A stretch of DNA of 64,000 nt from contig NC_039360.1 of assembly GCF_003573695.1 (NCBI RefSeq), positions 66,403,911 through 66,467,910 of the forward strand. Direction: 5' to 3'. How positions within the stretch are numbered: the first letter of the stretch is position 1; each line of letters begins with the position of its first letter. Positions 10,730 to 21,420 of this stretch are shown here, one piece after another. The notes under the pieces are model-generated. The model made no database searches. It was not told the origin of the DNA and saw only the letters and a list, made by a program, of their open reading frames with translations. This DNA is from Papaver somniferum. Its lineage: Eukaryota; Streptophyta; Magnoliopsida; Ranunculales; Papaveraceae. The position numbers and the translations under genes were made by a program.

Positions 10730-11345
10730 CGACTGGAAATGCGAATTAAATGATATTCGTTGATGCATGTATTTTTCCCTTTGTTCTCGTTTTCTGTTTC
10801 CGCAAGCACACACAAGCATACTTCAATTATCGTCTTTTTTCTTCTTTCTTTAAACCAGAATTAATGCTAGTCAATTCCCATCTTCTCCACTTTTCAGAGT
10901 CTTTCTCGTCATTTCCCATTTATAAACTAAATTTCAGGGTAATATAATGGAATCTAAATCTTGTTTTATATGGTGATTTAACTTCTTATCTTCCCGTTAA
11001 ATCACGGTATCTCATGTAATAGTTTATTAACATAATAATAATAATTCTAATTAAGTAATTGCACGTCGAATAACATTAATCCCCATCCATCTCTGTAAAC
11101 CTCACCTTCACAAAGTTTGTATACATATTATCTTTGTCAATTGGTAGAACTTGTCTTCTGTGGGGTTTATTACCTTTTTGTAAAAATCCATTTATAAAGG
11201 AAGTTGCAGTAATGGCAGGAATAAACAAGAAAATTTCTGCAGCATCAGCTAGAGGTCACACAAGAAAAAGTAAGCAGAACATTGAACTCAAACTTCCAAT
11301 GGATGGGTCTTTCATCTTTTTGAGTTTTTTCTTCTTAAGTGGATT
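10730..11345 (+). pseudogene. duplicated promoter and exon 1 of the hydrolase gene
   Basis: This segment is a diverged copy of 14015-14696, which is the upstream region and first exon of the alpha/beta-hydrolase pseudogene. The match runs through the leader (GTTGATGCATGTATTTT words), the CACCTTCAC stretch and exon 1, starting with ATG at 11212 and encoding MAGINKKISAASARGHTRKS. The similarity stops near 11341. No exon 2 follows; an LTR element does. It is thus a partial duplication with no chance of making the enzyme. The frame from 11134 to 11349 merely reads through exon 1 into intron-like sequence. Confidence 0.75.
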
Positions 11346-11559
11346 GTAATTTGGCGCCTGAACCATTCGTAACCATTTATATCCTCATCATAGAACAATC
11401 AAGGTTCCATTCTGAGTAGGGGACTTAATGTAGATGGTGAAATTTGGATAAGGGGTAAACTTGTCATTTCAAGATCATAGACAAAATTTGGCTCTCACAG
11501 GAGAGATTAAGCCCTTGGCCCCCAAGGAACCTTTAGCCACGATTTCTCGTATACGTCCC

Positions 11560-12125
11560 CGCGAGACACTACTGGTCGTGATGCCGTGATTCCTAGCACA
11601 CATCCCCGCGAGATACTGCTGGTCACGTAGGTTCTGTAGAGCGTAAAACGTCCCCGACATACTTATGAACAAGAACAACCACAATTTCAGCATGTCTTCG
11701 CGAGATGCAGCTGATTGTGATGCTATGATTCCTAGTATACATCCTCGACAAGATACTGCTGGTCATGTAGGTTTTTAAGATGCGTAAAAACTCCCCCGAC
11801 GGACTTATGACCCAGAGCGGAGATATGCATGTCTTCTGTAAGCAAGACTCACCCTATTTGAGATAAAGGACCGATTCTTGATACATCATCGCGAGATACA
11901 CTGGTCATGTATTCTCTAGGCTCTGACTCGACTTATTGAGGTTTCCGAATAATTCATAGGACATCCCTGCAAGATACACTGGTTATTCTGCCTCTGGGCC
12001 CTTTCGACAGACTTATAGAACATCCTCTCGAGATACACTGGTCTTGTTGGCCCCATCATACGGACACACAGTTGATTCCTAGCACATCTCTGCAATATAC
12101 GCTGGTCAAAGACAAGTAAGACAAA
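11560..12125. repeat. degenerate repeat, core GCGAGATACACTGGTCATG
   Basis: Inside the LTR at 11429-13121, words of the type CGCGAGATACTGCTGGTCA or CGAGATACACTGGTC recur at about 11560, 11610, 11700, 11745, 11890, 11970, 12030 and 12090. Unit length drifts from about 130 to 60 bases. Each is preceded by a CACATCCCC/CATCCTC word. No coding role is seen. Confidence 0.6.
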
Positions 12126-12224
12126 GTCTCGCAAAGACATTAATCGGGCGTACAAAGCCTTTTCTCTCTCTTCAGGACGAGTCCCAGATGACCACAGAGA
12201 GATTCAGATTCGTTAAGAATATCC

Positions 12225-12412
12225 TTGTAGAGATTTTGATCCGTCCTTAAAATTTCGGAGAGATTTACACCTCTTTGCAAAATCTCGGAGAGATTCAAAT
12301 CTCTCTTACAAATCTCGGAGAGATTCACATCTCTTCTCGAAATCCCAGAGAGATTCACATCTCTCCACAAACTCTCAGAGAGATTCAAATCTCTCGAAAA
12401 ATCTCAGACTAG
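12225..12412. repeat. 36-bp minisatellite (AGAGAGATTCACATCTCT)
   Basis: About five copies of a 36-base unit with core CTCGGAGAGATTCACATCTCT lie here. Because 36 is a multiple of three, a minus-strand frame stays open across it and encodes a repeating NLSEI motif; this is a by-product of the period and not a gene. The core is a partial palindrome (AGAGATT..ATCTCT). Confidence 0.75.
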
Positions 12413-13121
12413 GCTGAATATTCCCCCTGATAGGCACGAGCCTCATGTAGAAATCGAGTCTCCTTTTCAGACTCTCCACACGAATTATGAGGCATCTCAT
12501 GCCTTTTCACGTGACTCATCCTAGTCATTCTTATAGATCAGAGAATATCTCTCTATCTTGGCCAACTCGGCTAAAGAGGATATTTTTATGTCTCTACATA
12601 TCATCACAAAGGCTGACTTAGATTCACACAAATGGGGGGATGACAATTAGGGTTTTGGTCTGGCAGTTTACGACATGTGTGAGAAATACCCGGCTTATTT
12701 CTCACCGCATAAGAGAGTAAAGGCGGTGGAATAATGAGATAAACTCAACCTAGTTTATCTCTATCTATTCCTGAAGAGACGGGAGAATTGCTCCGCACGG
12801 CAAGGAAAGCAATCCTTATCTTCACCGACCTGAGATTAGAGAATTCAGCTATAAATAGGTCCTCTATTTCTCCAAGCTATGATTAACTTTCTCATAAACT
12901 CTCAGAGCAATTCTTCTTCAAACCCTTGAATTCCCTGATCTCTCTTCATCTGCTTCCCTCCCTAAGATCAATCCTAAGCCTCTTCCCTGTGACTGAAGCA
13001 ACCTTTGAACGGCCACTGTGCGCGGTTTAGGTGAAGACTGTTTGTGCTCAACCTCCCATAACTCACTTTCAGAAACCCTAGAATCCCACTTTTAGCCTCT
13101 CACCGATTTTAGGTAACTACA

Positions 13122-14014
13122 GTGAGAAAATAAATTATACAAACAGATGAGAGATAGAGAGAAAACAACGACTTATAACAACTTCCGCTTTATAGACCTA
13201 TACTCTTAAGGCACATGGACCAATTACAAAAAATAACCCAGCTACCTCAGAGTGTAACAAAAATGTAATATGCTACTTTTTGATTTTTGATTGATAAAGA
13301 ATTTGATATTAAACTCCGCTTGTGTAGTTTTTTTGCAGTAAGCCAAGGTAAAAGAGGAACATCCATGATGGGCTTGGCGAGGCAACGGTAAACCTCAACC
13401 ATTTCCCTATGGAAATAGGATCGCGATAGGGAGGGCTAGAGCAATATAAAGATAGGTGATTGTTCAAGAAGTTCTCGTGTATCTTTCTTTGGTTGAAACC
13501 ATCCAATTCCTTAGAAAAGAGCGGGACCAGTACCAAGATGGATTACTGTTTGGGAAGTCTTTGTATTTCCTTTTTAACCTACCTCAATTTGTATGGACTA
13601 AAAGCTTTAGAAAATGAAGAAGAAGAAAATTTGGTATTTATAACAATTTCGAACTAAGATCATTTGTATCACCATCCAATAATTTTATCATTATACTAAA
13701 ATGACATCAGCTTATTTGGAAACATACGGAAAATCCGTTTTAGATATCTGGTGTTATTAACATCGATGATCTTGGTTTTTAAAGTGTTACAAAGTAGGAA
13801 TACCCAATATTTATTCCAACCTTGCTAGAATGTTAGTGGGTTGAAAGCAAGTTGGGGTTGCTCTACTTGGAGGCTTAAATCTTGAAATTGAAATTCAATA
13901 TTTTTAGTTGTACCTGCTTGCATAATGTCATGCGTCCAATGAGTTTGGCTTGCATCCCTTTATATTTTTTCCATACATCCCCATGACACCTGGAAACAGC
14001 GGTAAGACGGTTAA
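13122..14014. other. intergenic DNA, nothing recognised
   Basis: The stretch lies between the LTR and the hydrolase upstream region. It has short open frames only (13309-13536 minus, 13460-13657 plus) with no recognisable domain. The base after the LTR, GTGAG, would be the right target duplication if the LTR ends at 13121, but no partner could be identified on the left. Confidence 0.4.
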
Positions 14015-14561
14015 ACCACATGAATGGAAATGCAAATAAAATGATTCACGTTGATGCATGTATTTTGCCCTTTGGTCTCATTTTATGTTGTCGCAATCAC
14101 AGACCAGCAGACTTCAATTCTCGTCTTTTATGCTTTTCTTTTCTTAGACCAGAATTAATTATAGTCAATTCCTATCTTTTCCACTTTGCAGAGTCTGTCT
14201 CGTCGTTTCTCAAGTTAAACAGGTATCTAATGGAGAATCTAAATCTTGTTTTATATGGTGATTTTAACTTCTTGACTTCCCATCAAATCACGGTATCTAA
14301 TGTAAAAGTATGTTATTAAATTATTAATATAATAATATTAATTCTCATAAACTAGTTGGACGTGAAGTCAAATTAATTCCCATCCATCTCATAAGTCTAT
14401 AAACCTCACCTTCACCATTCCCATCCATCCCTCTAAGTCTATATACCTCACCTTCACCAAGTTTGTCTATTATCTTTGGCAATTGGTAGCAATCGTTTTC
14501 TGTGGGGTTCATTACCATTTTGCTGAATCCATAAATAAGGGAAGCTTTTTTGGTTGCAGCA
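14015..14561 (+). promoter_or_regulatory. upstream region of the hydrolase pseudogene
   Basis: This non-coding segment is the second copy of the 10730-11211 duplication. It holds an internal short repeat: CATCCATC..AAGTCTATA.ACCTCACCTTCACCA occurs twice (about 14380-14420 and 14420-14462). The latter half probably contains the transcription start, but no single TATA word can be assigned safely (candidates TCTATAAACC at 14396 and TCTATATACC at 14436). Confidence 0.45.
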
Positions 14562-15950
14562 ATGGTAGGAATAAATAAGAAAGTTTCTGCAGCATCAGCT
14601 AGAGCTCACACAAGAAAAAGGAAGCAGAACAGTGGACTCCAACTTCCAATGGGTGGGTCTTTCATCTCTTTGAGATTTTTCTTCTTAAACGGTTTCTTGC
14701 AATGTAGATCGAATCAGAAGTAATTCTTGACAAAGTGTATGCTCTGCTCTAGCTATTAATTTTTCTGTGAAATACGACTTGAACTGAATTTTTTGTACTG
14801 ATCTGTAATGTTCAGGGATGTGTAAGACGATATCACTAGTCGGGTTGATGGTGTTTGTTGCATTTGCTTATCAAGCAATTCAACCTCCAGCACCAAAGAT
14901 TTGTGGATCTCCAGATGGTCCGCCGATTACGGCACCTAGAGTCAAACTCAGTGATGGGAGACATTTAGCCTACAAAGAACATGGAGTTCCAAAAGATGAA
15001 GCCAAATACAAGATTGTTTACATTCATGGATTTGATTCCTTCAGACTCAATCCAATGCCCCTATCTCAAGTACTTTTCTGTTTTGTTTTGTTTTGTTTTT
15101 TTTTGTTGTCTTTTCAGTTCAGCTCTTTGTTTGGTTGATTTTTCTAGTTCGATTTGTTTGGTTGACTAAGGGTGTGAGTAATAACAGGAATTGGCTGAAG
15201 AATTGGGGATATATATGGTGTCTTTTGATAGAGCTGGCTATGGAGAAAGTGATCCGAATCCAAAACGTACAGATAAGAGTACTGCTTTAGATGTGGAAGA
15301 GCTTGCTGACCAGTTGGGTCTAGATACTGGTGGCCTGGGTTTCAGGAGCAGGAGCAGCACTGATTGCTCCAGCAGTGAATTACTGGTGGCCTGGGTTTCC
15401 TGCCAAGTTAGCTAAAGAAGGCTATGCATTGCAACGTGTACAAGACCAGTGGACTCTTCGAGTGTCTCACTATGCCCCGTTCCTCACCTATTGGTGGAAT
15501 ACTCAGAAGTGGTTTCCTGGTTCAAGTGTTGTATCTCGCGTCATTGATATATTTTCCAAGCAGGATATAGAGCTTATTCCCAGGCTTTTAGCGGGAGGCA
15601 GGGTATGTACTTCCCATGAAACCTTCCAATCATGTCAGAATCTAATGCATAGAATGTGTGTTCTTACATTTTGATTACTTGTTTCCTCAGACACAAATAA
15701 CGCAGCAAGGTGAATCCGTGTCACTTTTCAGCGACATGAACGTTGCTTTCGGAGGTTATACGTTTGATCCCATGGATCTTGAGAACCCCTTTAGTAACAA
15801 TGAAGGTACAGTCCACCTATGGCATGGAGATGAAGATTTACTTGTACAAGTTTGTCTGCAACGCTATATTGTAGAAAAGCTCCCATGGATCCAGTACCAC
15901 GAATTAGCAGGTGCAGGACACTTGTTCCCCTACGCTGATGGTATGAATGA

Positions 15951-16223
15951 TATTGGACGTGTACATACGATGTGCCACAGTAGTGGTACACTAACCAGGC
16001 GCAGGTCACAACAGTCATAACAATGTGCAAGTCTTCAGCAAAGTCCGAGTCCTGTGCAGTCATTGTTGTTGTATCTAGTTATAACTTACCTGTATTCTCG
16101 TCATAAGTTGTTTAGATTAGGATTGATTCTTTCTGCTATTCTCTGTATTTGTACTCATATAAATACCCAATGAAAAGAGACAGTCGACACCATTGTGTGA
16201 CTATTCCACATAGAAATCTAAGA
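15951..16223 (+). repeat. left LTR of the Copia element
   Basis: It begins TATTGGACGTGTACATACG and ends AAATCTAAGA. It is 273 bp long and contains a TATA box (CATATAAATACCC, near 16158) with the start site expected just downstream. The ends are not the usual TG...CA. Confidence 0.85.
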
Positions 16224-16420
16224 AGGCGGAGTAAATTTATCAAAAGAAATGTAATTTGTAAGAGGATAAAGTGAATTAGATGTACCTTTGTTAACGGAGC
16301 AAATGTAATCTTTCAAGTGAGAAGGGCGATGATGCCATAGTTAGAGAGCATACTGCTCTACAAGATAATGATACTTTCACTATGACTACTCTTTCCCCCG
16401 GAAAAACTGCCATTGGCTGA

Positions 16421-17827
16421 AAATGGGTATTCAAGATTAAATATAAGCCGAATGGTGAAATTGAACGTCATAAGGCACGTCTGGTTGCCAAAGGATACAC
16501 ACAACAGGAAGGTATTGATTATCATGATACTTTTGCTCCTGTTGCTAAATTAGTTACTGTCCGTGTTTCATTGTCTATTGCTGCCATTTTCAATTTGCCT
16601 CTCCATCAACTGGATGTCAACAATACTTTTTTACAAGGCGATCTTAATGAAGATATCTACATGAAACTTCCTCCCGGATTTCAGAAAAAGGGAGATACTC
16701 GTGTTTATAAACTCAATAAATCTCTATATGGTCTTAAGCAAGCATCTCGTCAATGGTTTGCTAAATTTTCTAATGCCTTACTTGAGGAAGGTTTTATACA
16801 GTCTCGTGCTGATTATTCACTTTTCTTTTTTCACTCAGGAGCAGTTTCTATTTATGTTTTGGTTTATGTCGACGATATTATTATTACAGGTAATAATGAC
16901 TTGACTATTCAAGAACTAAAACATAAACTGGAAGCCAAATTCTCGTTCAAAAATCTTGGGCGTTTGCAATATTTTCTGGGCATTGAAGTTTCTCGTTCTC
17001 CAAAAGGTATTTTTCTTGGACAACGTAAATATATTCTAGACATTGTTCAGGATTCTGGTCTTTTAGGAGCTAAAACTGCTGCTTCTCATATGGAACAAAA
17101 CCTTAAATTACTACCAACCTCAGGAGATGCTCTACTTGATCCAAGTATTTATCGACGATTAATTGGCCGAATACTATATCTCCAGGTAACTCGCCCTGAT
17201 ATCACTTATTCTGTGAATTATTTAAGTCAATTTATGCAACAACCTTGCTCTGGTCACTTGGATGTTGCTCATCGTGTGATTCGTTATCTCAAAGGAACCG
17301 TTAGTCATGGAATTTTTCTCTCTGCAACTAGCTCACTTTCTCTCGCTGGTTACACTGGTTCGGATTGGGCAGGTTGTCCAACCACTCGTCGTTCCACGAC
17401 AGGATATTTCACAATGTTGGGAGATAGTCCTATCTCTTGGAAATCCAAGAAACAACCAACTATTTCCCTATCTTCTGCTGAGGCAGAATATCGAGCTCTA
17501 GCCAGGGTAACTTCTGAGTTACAATGGTTACATTATTTATTCACTGATCTTCGTGTTAATATTCCGAAGCCCATTCCAGTCTATTGTGACAATCAGGCTG
17601 CTATTCACATCTCTGAAAATCCGGTTTTTCACGAACGGACTAAACATATCGAAATCGATTGTTATTTTGTTCGCGAAAAACTATTATCTGGTCTTATAAA
17701 GCCAACTCACATTCCCTCTGCAGCTCAATTGGCTGATCTCTTCACCAAACCACTTGGCGTGGATCACTTCAACCGTCTTGTCAGCAAGTTGAGCGTTCAG
17801 CCTCATAATCCTCCCGCTCCAACTTGA
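16421..17827 (+). pseudogene. Copia reverse transcriptase and RNase H
   Basis: The frame is open for about 468 codons after a TGA at 16418, which stands where the family usually has Cys before KWVFK. Motifs in order: WVFKIK, RHKARLVAKGYTQ, DTFAPVAKL, the Copia block LDVNNTFLQGDLNEDIYM (family: DVxxAFLxGxL), KSLYGLKQASRQW, YVDDIIITG (catalytic Asp pair), then RNase H with GSDWAGCPTTRRSTTGY, SSAEAEYRAL, YCDNQAAI and ADLFTKPLG. The domain pair itself looks undamaged. Without gag, protease and integrase it cannot support its own transposition. Confidence 0.9.
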
Positions 17828-17834
17828 GGGGGGG

Positions 17835-18113
17835 TATTGGACGTGTACATACGATGTGCCACAGCAGTGGTACACCAACCAGGCAGGTCACAACAGTCAT
17901 AACAATGTGCAAGTCTTCAGCAAAGTCCGAGTCATGTGCAGTCATTGTTGTTGTATCTAGTTATAACTTATCTGTATTCTCGTCATAAGTTGTTTAGATT
18001 AGGATTGATTCTTTCTGCTATTCTCTGTATTTGTACTCATATAAATACCCAATGAAAAGATACAGTCGACACCATTGTGTGACTATTCCACATAGAAATC
18101 TAGAAATCTAAGA
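17835..18113 (+). repeat. right LTR of the Copia element
   Basis: It matches the left LTR closely but has an 8-base tandem expansion near its end (CTAGAAAT, about 18098-18107), giving 279 bp. Small differences from the left LTR (for example GCAGGTC against GCGCAGGTC) show that some time has passed since insertion. Confidence 0.85.
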
Positions 18114-18158
18114 AATGATGCCATCGTAAAGTCGCTCGTACTGGGAGAGAAGAAGTAG

Positions 18159-18553
18159 GACTAGATGAACTCTTCTACTTGTTAATATTTGGTTGAAACT
18201 GCAGGATCAGTCTTCTGAACTACTTCTCCTTTGTATGTAACAATTAAACTTGTTTTCAAGTTGGAGTTATGAATCTTATGATATGATTTGCCCGGACAAC
18301 AACTGAATTAGTACCCACATTTGACATCCGTCAAACTCGATATGACTTTGTATGGAAAACATTCAACAGGTCAAACGTTAATCCCATAAAAGAGGTAAAA
18401 TAAAATAAAAATAGAGCAAGATACCCGTAACAATAGAAACTGTTTGGTTCACAGTAAATTTCTAACAACCTCCATAGCCAAAATCGAATTCCTTATAAAG
18501 ATGGAACTTGGAAAAGATGTTCCTAACAAATTCTTTTTCCGCTTGTTTCAAAA
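18159..18553 (+). promoter_or_regulatory. hydrolase 3' flank and TBL promoter
   Basis: About 18159-18290 should be the 3' UTR of the hydrolase pseudogene. The rest precedes the TBL gene. A TATA box candidate TATAAAG lies at 18494-18500, 54 bases before the ATG, in a context (CCTTATAAAGATGG) suitable for a short 5' UTR. No other motif is claimed. Confidence 0.5.
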
Positions 18554-20108
18554 ATGGGTTTATCCTTGAGAAGCTGCCATAATGCATTTCTTCTAATCAG
18601 TTTGTTTATACTTATCAATTCTTCATTACTTGATCACGTACATGATAGAATTATCAAGGTAGGCACCTGCGATTATTCTCAAGGAAGTTGGGTTGTTGAT
18701 CCATCATATCCTCTTTATGATTCATCTAAATGTCCATTCATCTCTGAAGGATTCGATTGTGTAGATAATGGTCGACTTAACAAAGATTACCTGAAGTACA
18801 AATGGATCCCTACTGGATGTCCTGCACCTAAGTATATATATAACCTCTCTATCTATTCTTTTCTTTTTTGTGTATGTTTTCACGTCACATATAAATAGTT
18901 CAATAATGCTGGAGTTTTGAATGATACAGGTTTGATGGCCAAGATTTAGTCAAGAGAGTTAAGGGTAAGAAGATCATGTTTGTTGGTGACTCGGTCAGTC
19001 AAAACCAGTGGCAGTCTTTTAGTTGTCTGATTCATGCAGCTATCCCGAATGCAAAATATGCCATTAACTATGGAGAAAAGTATTCGTCCGTCAATTTTAC
19101 GGTTAGTAGATAGAGACCCTTCTCTGAAAACATCCTATACCACATTTGTTAATTAGCTTTACTCGTACTCTGTCTGAGACAAGTCTGAATCTCTGGTGGC
19201 TAGCTCAAACCTATGATGCATGATTATATCTCCTCTCCTCTTCTTTTTGAATTTGATCAGGATCCTGAATATGACATATCTTCAGTTTTTAATCAAAAAC
19301 CATTCTTTGTCGAGTTTGAGGAAAAACCTGAACGGGTTCTAAAGATCGACACCATTAGCACTAGTGATGTATGGAAAGAAATAGATATTCTGGTCTTCAA
19401 CAGTTGGCATTGGTGGCATCACACTGGAAAATTACAACAGTAAGAAATCTCCATGGAAATATTTCATTCGTTATCATCAGAGGTTAGATTGAGATTTCTT
19501 ACCAGTTTTTCTTGTGGTTTTGTTTGAAGTTGGGATAAAATCCAGGAAGGAGCCCAGACATACAAAGATATTGGTGATCGTATGGAAGATTTTAAAAAAG
19601 GATTAACTACATGGTCAACATGGGTTGACAAAAATATTGACCCCAAGAAGACTCAAGTTTTCTATCAAGGAATTTCTCTTGCTCATCTCAAGTGAGTTTG
19701 CCGCGATTTAACTGAGAGCTGAATTTAATCTTACATTTTCCTTTAGATTTTTTATAAGATGGAAGGCTATATCTAATTGCGACTATTTCTTTTCTCTTTT
19801 GCAGTGGAGACGAGTGGGGTTTTCCAAAAACGACTTGCGCAGACCACACAACGCCAATTACTGGTAGCAAATTTCCTGGAGCTCCGGAACCTGGAGTGCC
19901 TGTACTCAAGGAATTATTAAGTAAGATGTCGACTCCTGTTACTTTATTGGACGTGACAACCATGTCGCAGCTAAGAATAGATGCTCATCCATCAAAATAC
20001 GCGAATAAAGCTGGAACGGCTCACGATTGCGGCCATTGGTGTGTGGGTGGTGTATCAGATACTTGGAATACTCTTCTTTATGCGTCACTTGCTCCGGCAG
20101 CGAAATAA
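18554..20108 (+). CDS. TRICHOME BIREFRINGENCE-LIKE protein (TBL38-43 type)
   Basis: Members of this family are Golgi polysaccharide O-acetyltransferases or esterases that act on cell-wall xylan, mannan or pectin. Five exons: 18554-18831, 18930-19101, 19261-19439, 19530-19691, 19805-20108; all junctions obey GT-AG and join to a 364-residue frame, the normal length for the clade. Residues 11-26 are hydrophobic (signal anchor). The PMR5N domain starts at Cys39 (CDYSQGSWV). The GDS motif lies at 112-114 ([12 protein letters not shown]) and the DxxH motif at 338-341 (DCGHWC). A WHWWHHTG block, [10 protein letters not shown] and [11 protein letters not shown] are also typical. No lesion is seen. 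The exact substrate cannot be told from sequence. Its neighbours are unrelated transposons and the dead hydrolase. Confidence 0.92.
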
Positions 20109-20399
20109 AATTTCATAGTAACCATAAGAATGCACTTACATATGCTTCTTTTTGGTTTTTTTCTTCTTCTTTTGTTTTTACTTATTTTTCTTCAACCTCG
20201 GATGAGTATTGCGAATTCCTTTATAGGAATGCAAACGCCTGTAAGAGTTGTTATGATAGTTGAATTTGGGAGAGCTCATTGTAATTAGCAGCACGAATAT
20301 GTTCCATTTTCACGATGAACCGAACATTAGTTAATTTGTTTTACCTATCTTGTATTCGAATTATAAAAGAAACCTGGAAATCTTCCTCTGAAGAAGAAG
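20109..20399 (+). other. TBL 3' flank
   Basis: This stretch is T-rich after the stop codon (TTTTTCTTCTTCTTTTGTTTTT near 20155) and probably includes the TBL 3' UTR. No other gene is visible before the start of LINE-B sequence near 20400. Confidence 0.45.
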
Positions 20400-20586
20400 C
20401 TTCTACTAGTCTACTGCGGAACTTAAAATCTCTGGGACTGAACTTATTAGATTGAACAAGAATATATTTGGTTTTCCTTTTAAAAGGATTAATAGGCTTT
20501 TAAAAGAAATAGAAACATTGAAAGCTGACTATCAATAGAAAAACTGAAGGAAAATTATAAGAATTAGAGAAAATTTATGACACTCA
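20400..20586 (+). pseudogene. LINE-B, left piece (5' side of the insertion)
   Basis: The sequence encodes, with stops, the linker between the endonuclease and reverse transcriptase of an L1 ORF2: an LNKNIFGFPFKRINRLLKEI segment and a following coiled Lys/Glu-rich run ending YDTQEA. The frame continues to the right of the 13-kb insertion at 33686 (AIAKQQSRDNIIELGE), which proves that 20400-20586 and 33691-36294 were once contiguous. The LINE is 5'-truncated near 20400. Confidence 0.7.
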
Positions 20587-20809
20587 GGAAGTGTTGATGG
20601 TGGTTTTTAGTTTAGGGTTAAAATCGTAAAACCATACATCTGACATGACGTCACTATGACCACTAGCGCATTTATTGAATCAATCAGCATGCCTACGTAA
20701 GAATTATCAGGGTACCTTTTTTTTATACATGTGTCATGTTCCACGGCAAAACCCTTAATATTGACCGACATCATCTTCGTACATACCAAACCCTAATTCT
20801 CACGCCACC

Positions 20810-21420
20810 GTGCCAATGGCAAACCATACCAGCCACGTCTCCGCGCCAAGGCATGCCAACCATGCCATCCGCACCACCGTGCCAATGGCAAACCATGCCA
20901 GCCACGTCTCTGCGCCAAGGCATGCCAACCATGCCATCCGCACCACCGTGCCAATGGAAACCATGTCAGCCACGTCTCCGCGCCAAGGCATGCCAACCAT
21001 GCCAGCCACACCACTGTGCCAATGACAAACCATTCCATCCACATCTTCGCGCCAAGGCACGCCAACCATACCAGCCGCACCACTATGCCAATGGAAAACC
21101 ATTCCAGCCGCATCTTCCCGCCAAGGCATGCCAACCATGTCAGCCGCACCACTGTGCCAATGGAAAACCATACCATCCACATCTTCGCGTCAAGGCATGC
21201 CAACCATACCAGCCGCACCACTGTGCCAATGGCAAACCATGCCAGCCACATCACCGCGCCAAGGCATGCCAACCATGCCAGCTGCACCACTGTGCCAATG
21301 GCAAACCATGCCATCCACATCTTCGCGCCAAGGCATGCCAATCATGCCAGCCACACCACTATGCCAATGACAAACCATGCCAGCCACGTTTACGGCGCCA
21401 AGGCATGCCAGCCATGCTGG
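20810..21420. repeat. 69-bp tandem array in left LTR
   Basis: The anchor word GCCAATGG(C)AAACCATGCC recurs at 20814, 20883, 20952, 21020, 21089, 21158, 21227, 21296 and 21365: nine units of 69 bases (one of 68). Each unit also holds CGCGCCAAGGCATGCCAACC. Units differ by a few substitutions. Confidence 0.9.

Larger units (their letters stand above)
11429..13121 (+). mobile_element. LTR of a retroelement related to the 20592-33685 element
   Basis: The sequence starts TGTAGATGGTGAAATTT directly after a purine tract, GTAGGGGACTTAA (11416-11428), and ends near GGTAACTACA (13121). The start and purine tract match those of the right LTR at 28248 (GCAGGGGACTTAA, then TGTTGATGGTGG). Later blocks also run in parallel: a GGGGGATGACAATTAGGG block near 12645, a TATA box (12850-12857), and TGACTGAAGCAACCTTTGAACGGCC near the end against TGACCGAAGCAAGTATGGAACGGCC in the larger element. 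So this is a 3' LTR of a related family; the rest of the element, apart from about 80 bases (11346-11428), is absent. Confidence 0.6.
15951..18113 (+). mobile_element. Ty1-copia element, internally deleted
   Basis: Two near-identical LTRs (15951-16223 and 17835-18113) enclose a shortened internal region. The target duplication AATGA (15946-15950 and 18114-18118) is exact, and removing the element restores a sensible hydrolase reading frame. A purine tract (TTGAGGGGGGG, 17824-17834) precedes the right LTR. gag, protease and integrase are absent and no tRNA primer site follows the left LTR, so the internal 5' part is deleted. Only reverse transcriptase and RNase H remain. Confidence 0.9.
14562..18158 (+). 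pseudogene. alpha/beta-hydrolase superfamily gene, disrupted
   Basis: The family are plant serine-type alpha/beta hydrolases of unknown substrate with an N-terminal membrane anchor. Exons by splice sites: 14562-14652, 14816-15069, 15188-15602, 15691-15950 and 18119-18158 (the last two are one exon split by Copia). Visible parts: a VSAASARAHTRKRKQN basic start, a hydrophobic anchor in exon 2, ICGSPDGPPITAPRVKLSDG, VYIHGFDS (oxyanion HG), VSFDRAGYGESDP, NYWWPGFPA, FDPMDLENPF, GDEDLLV (acid region) and GAGHLFP (catalytic His). Two lesions kill it. A deletion after DQLGL removes the GxSxG nucleophile elbow and shifts the frame (15325-15345), and a Copia element interrupts codon Asp before AIVKSLVLGEKK. 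Splice sites look intact. Confidence 0.85.

Noticed and set aside
12140..12388. 82-codon frame with NLSEI repeats, reminiscent of leucine-rich repeats
   Set aside because: It reads a 36-bp minisatellite inside an LTR; repeat length and residues do not fit a leucine-rich repeat protein.
16421..17827. Possibility that the Copia polymerase is a host gene
   Set aside because: It sits between two LTRs with an exact target duplication and shows typical Copia RT and RNase H order.
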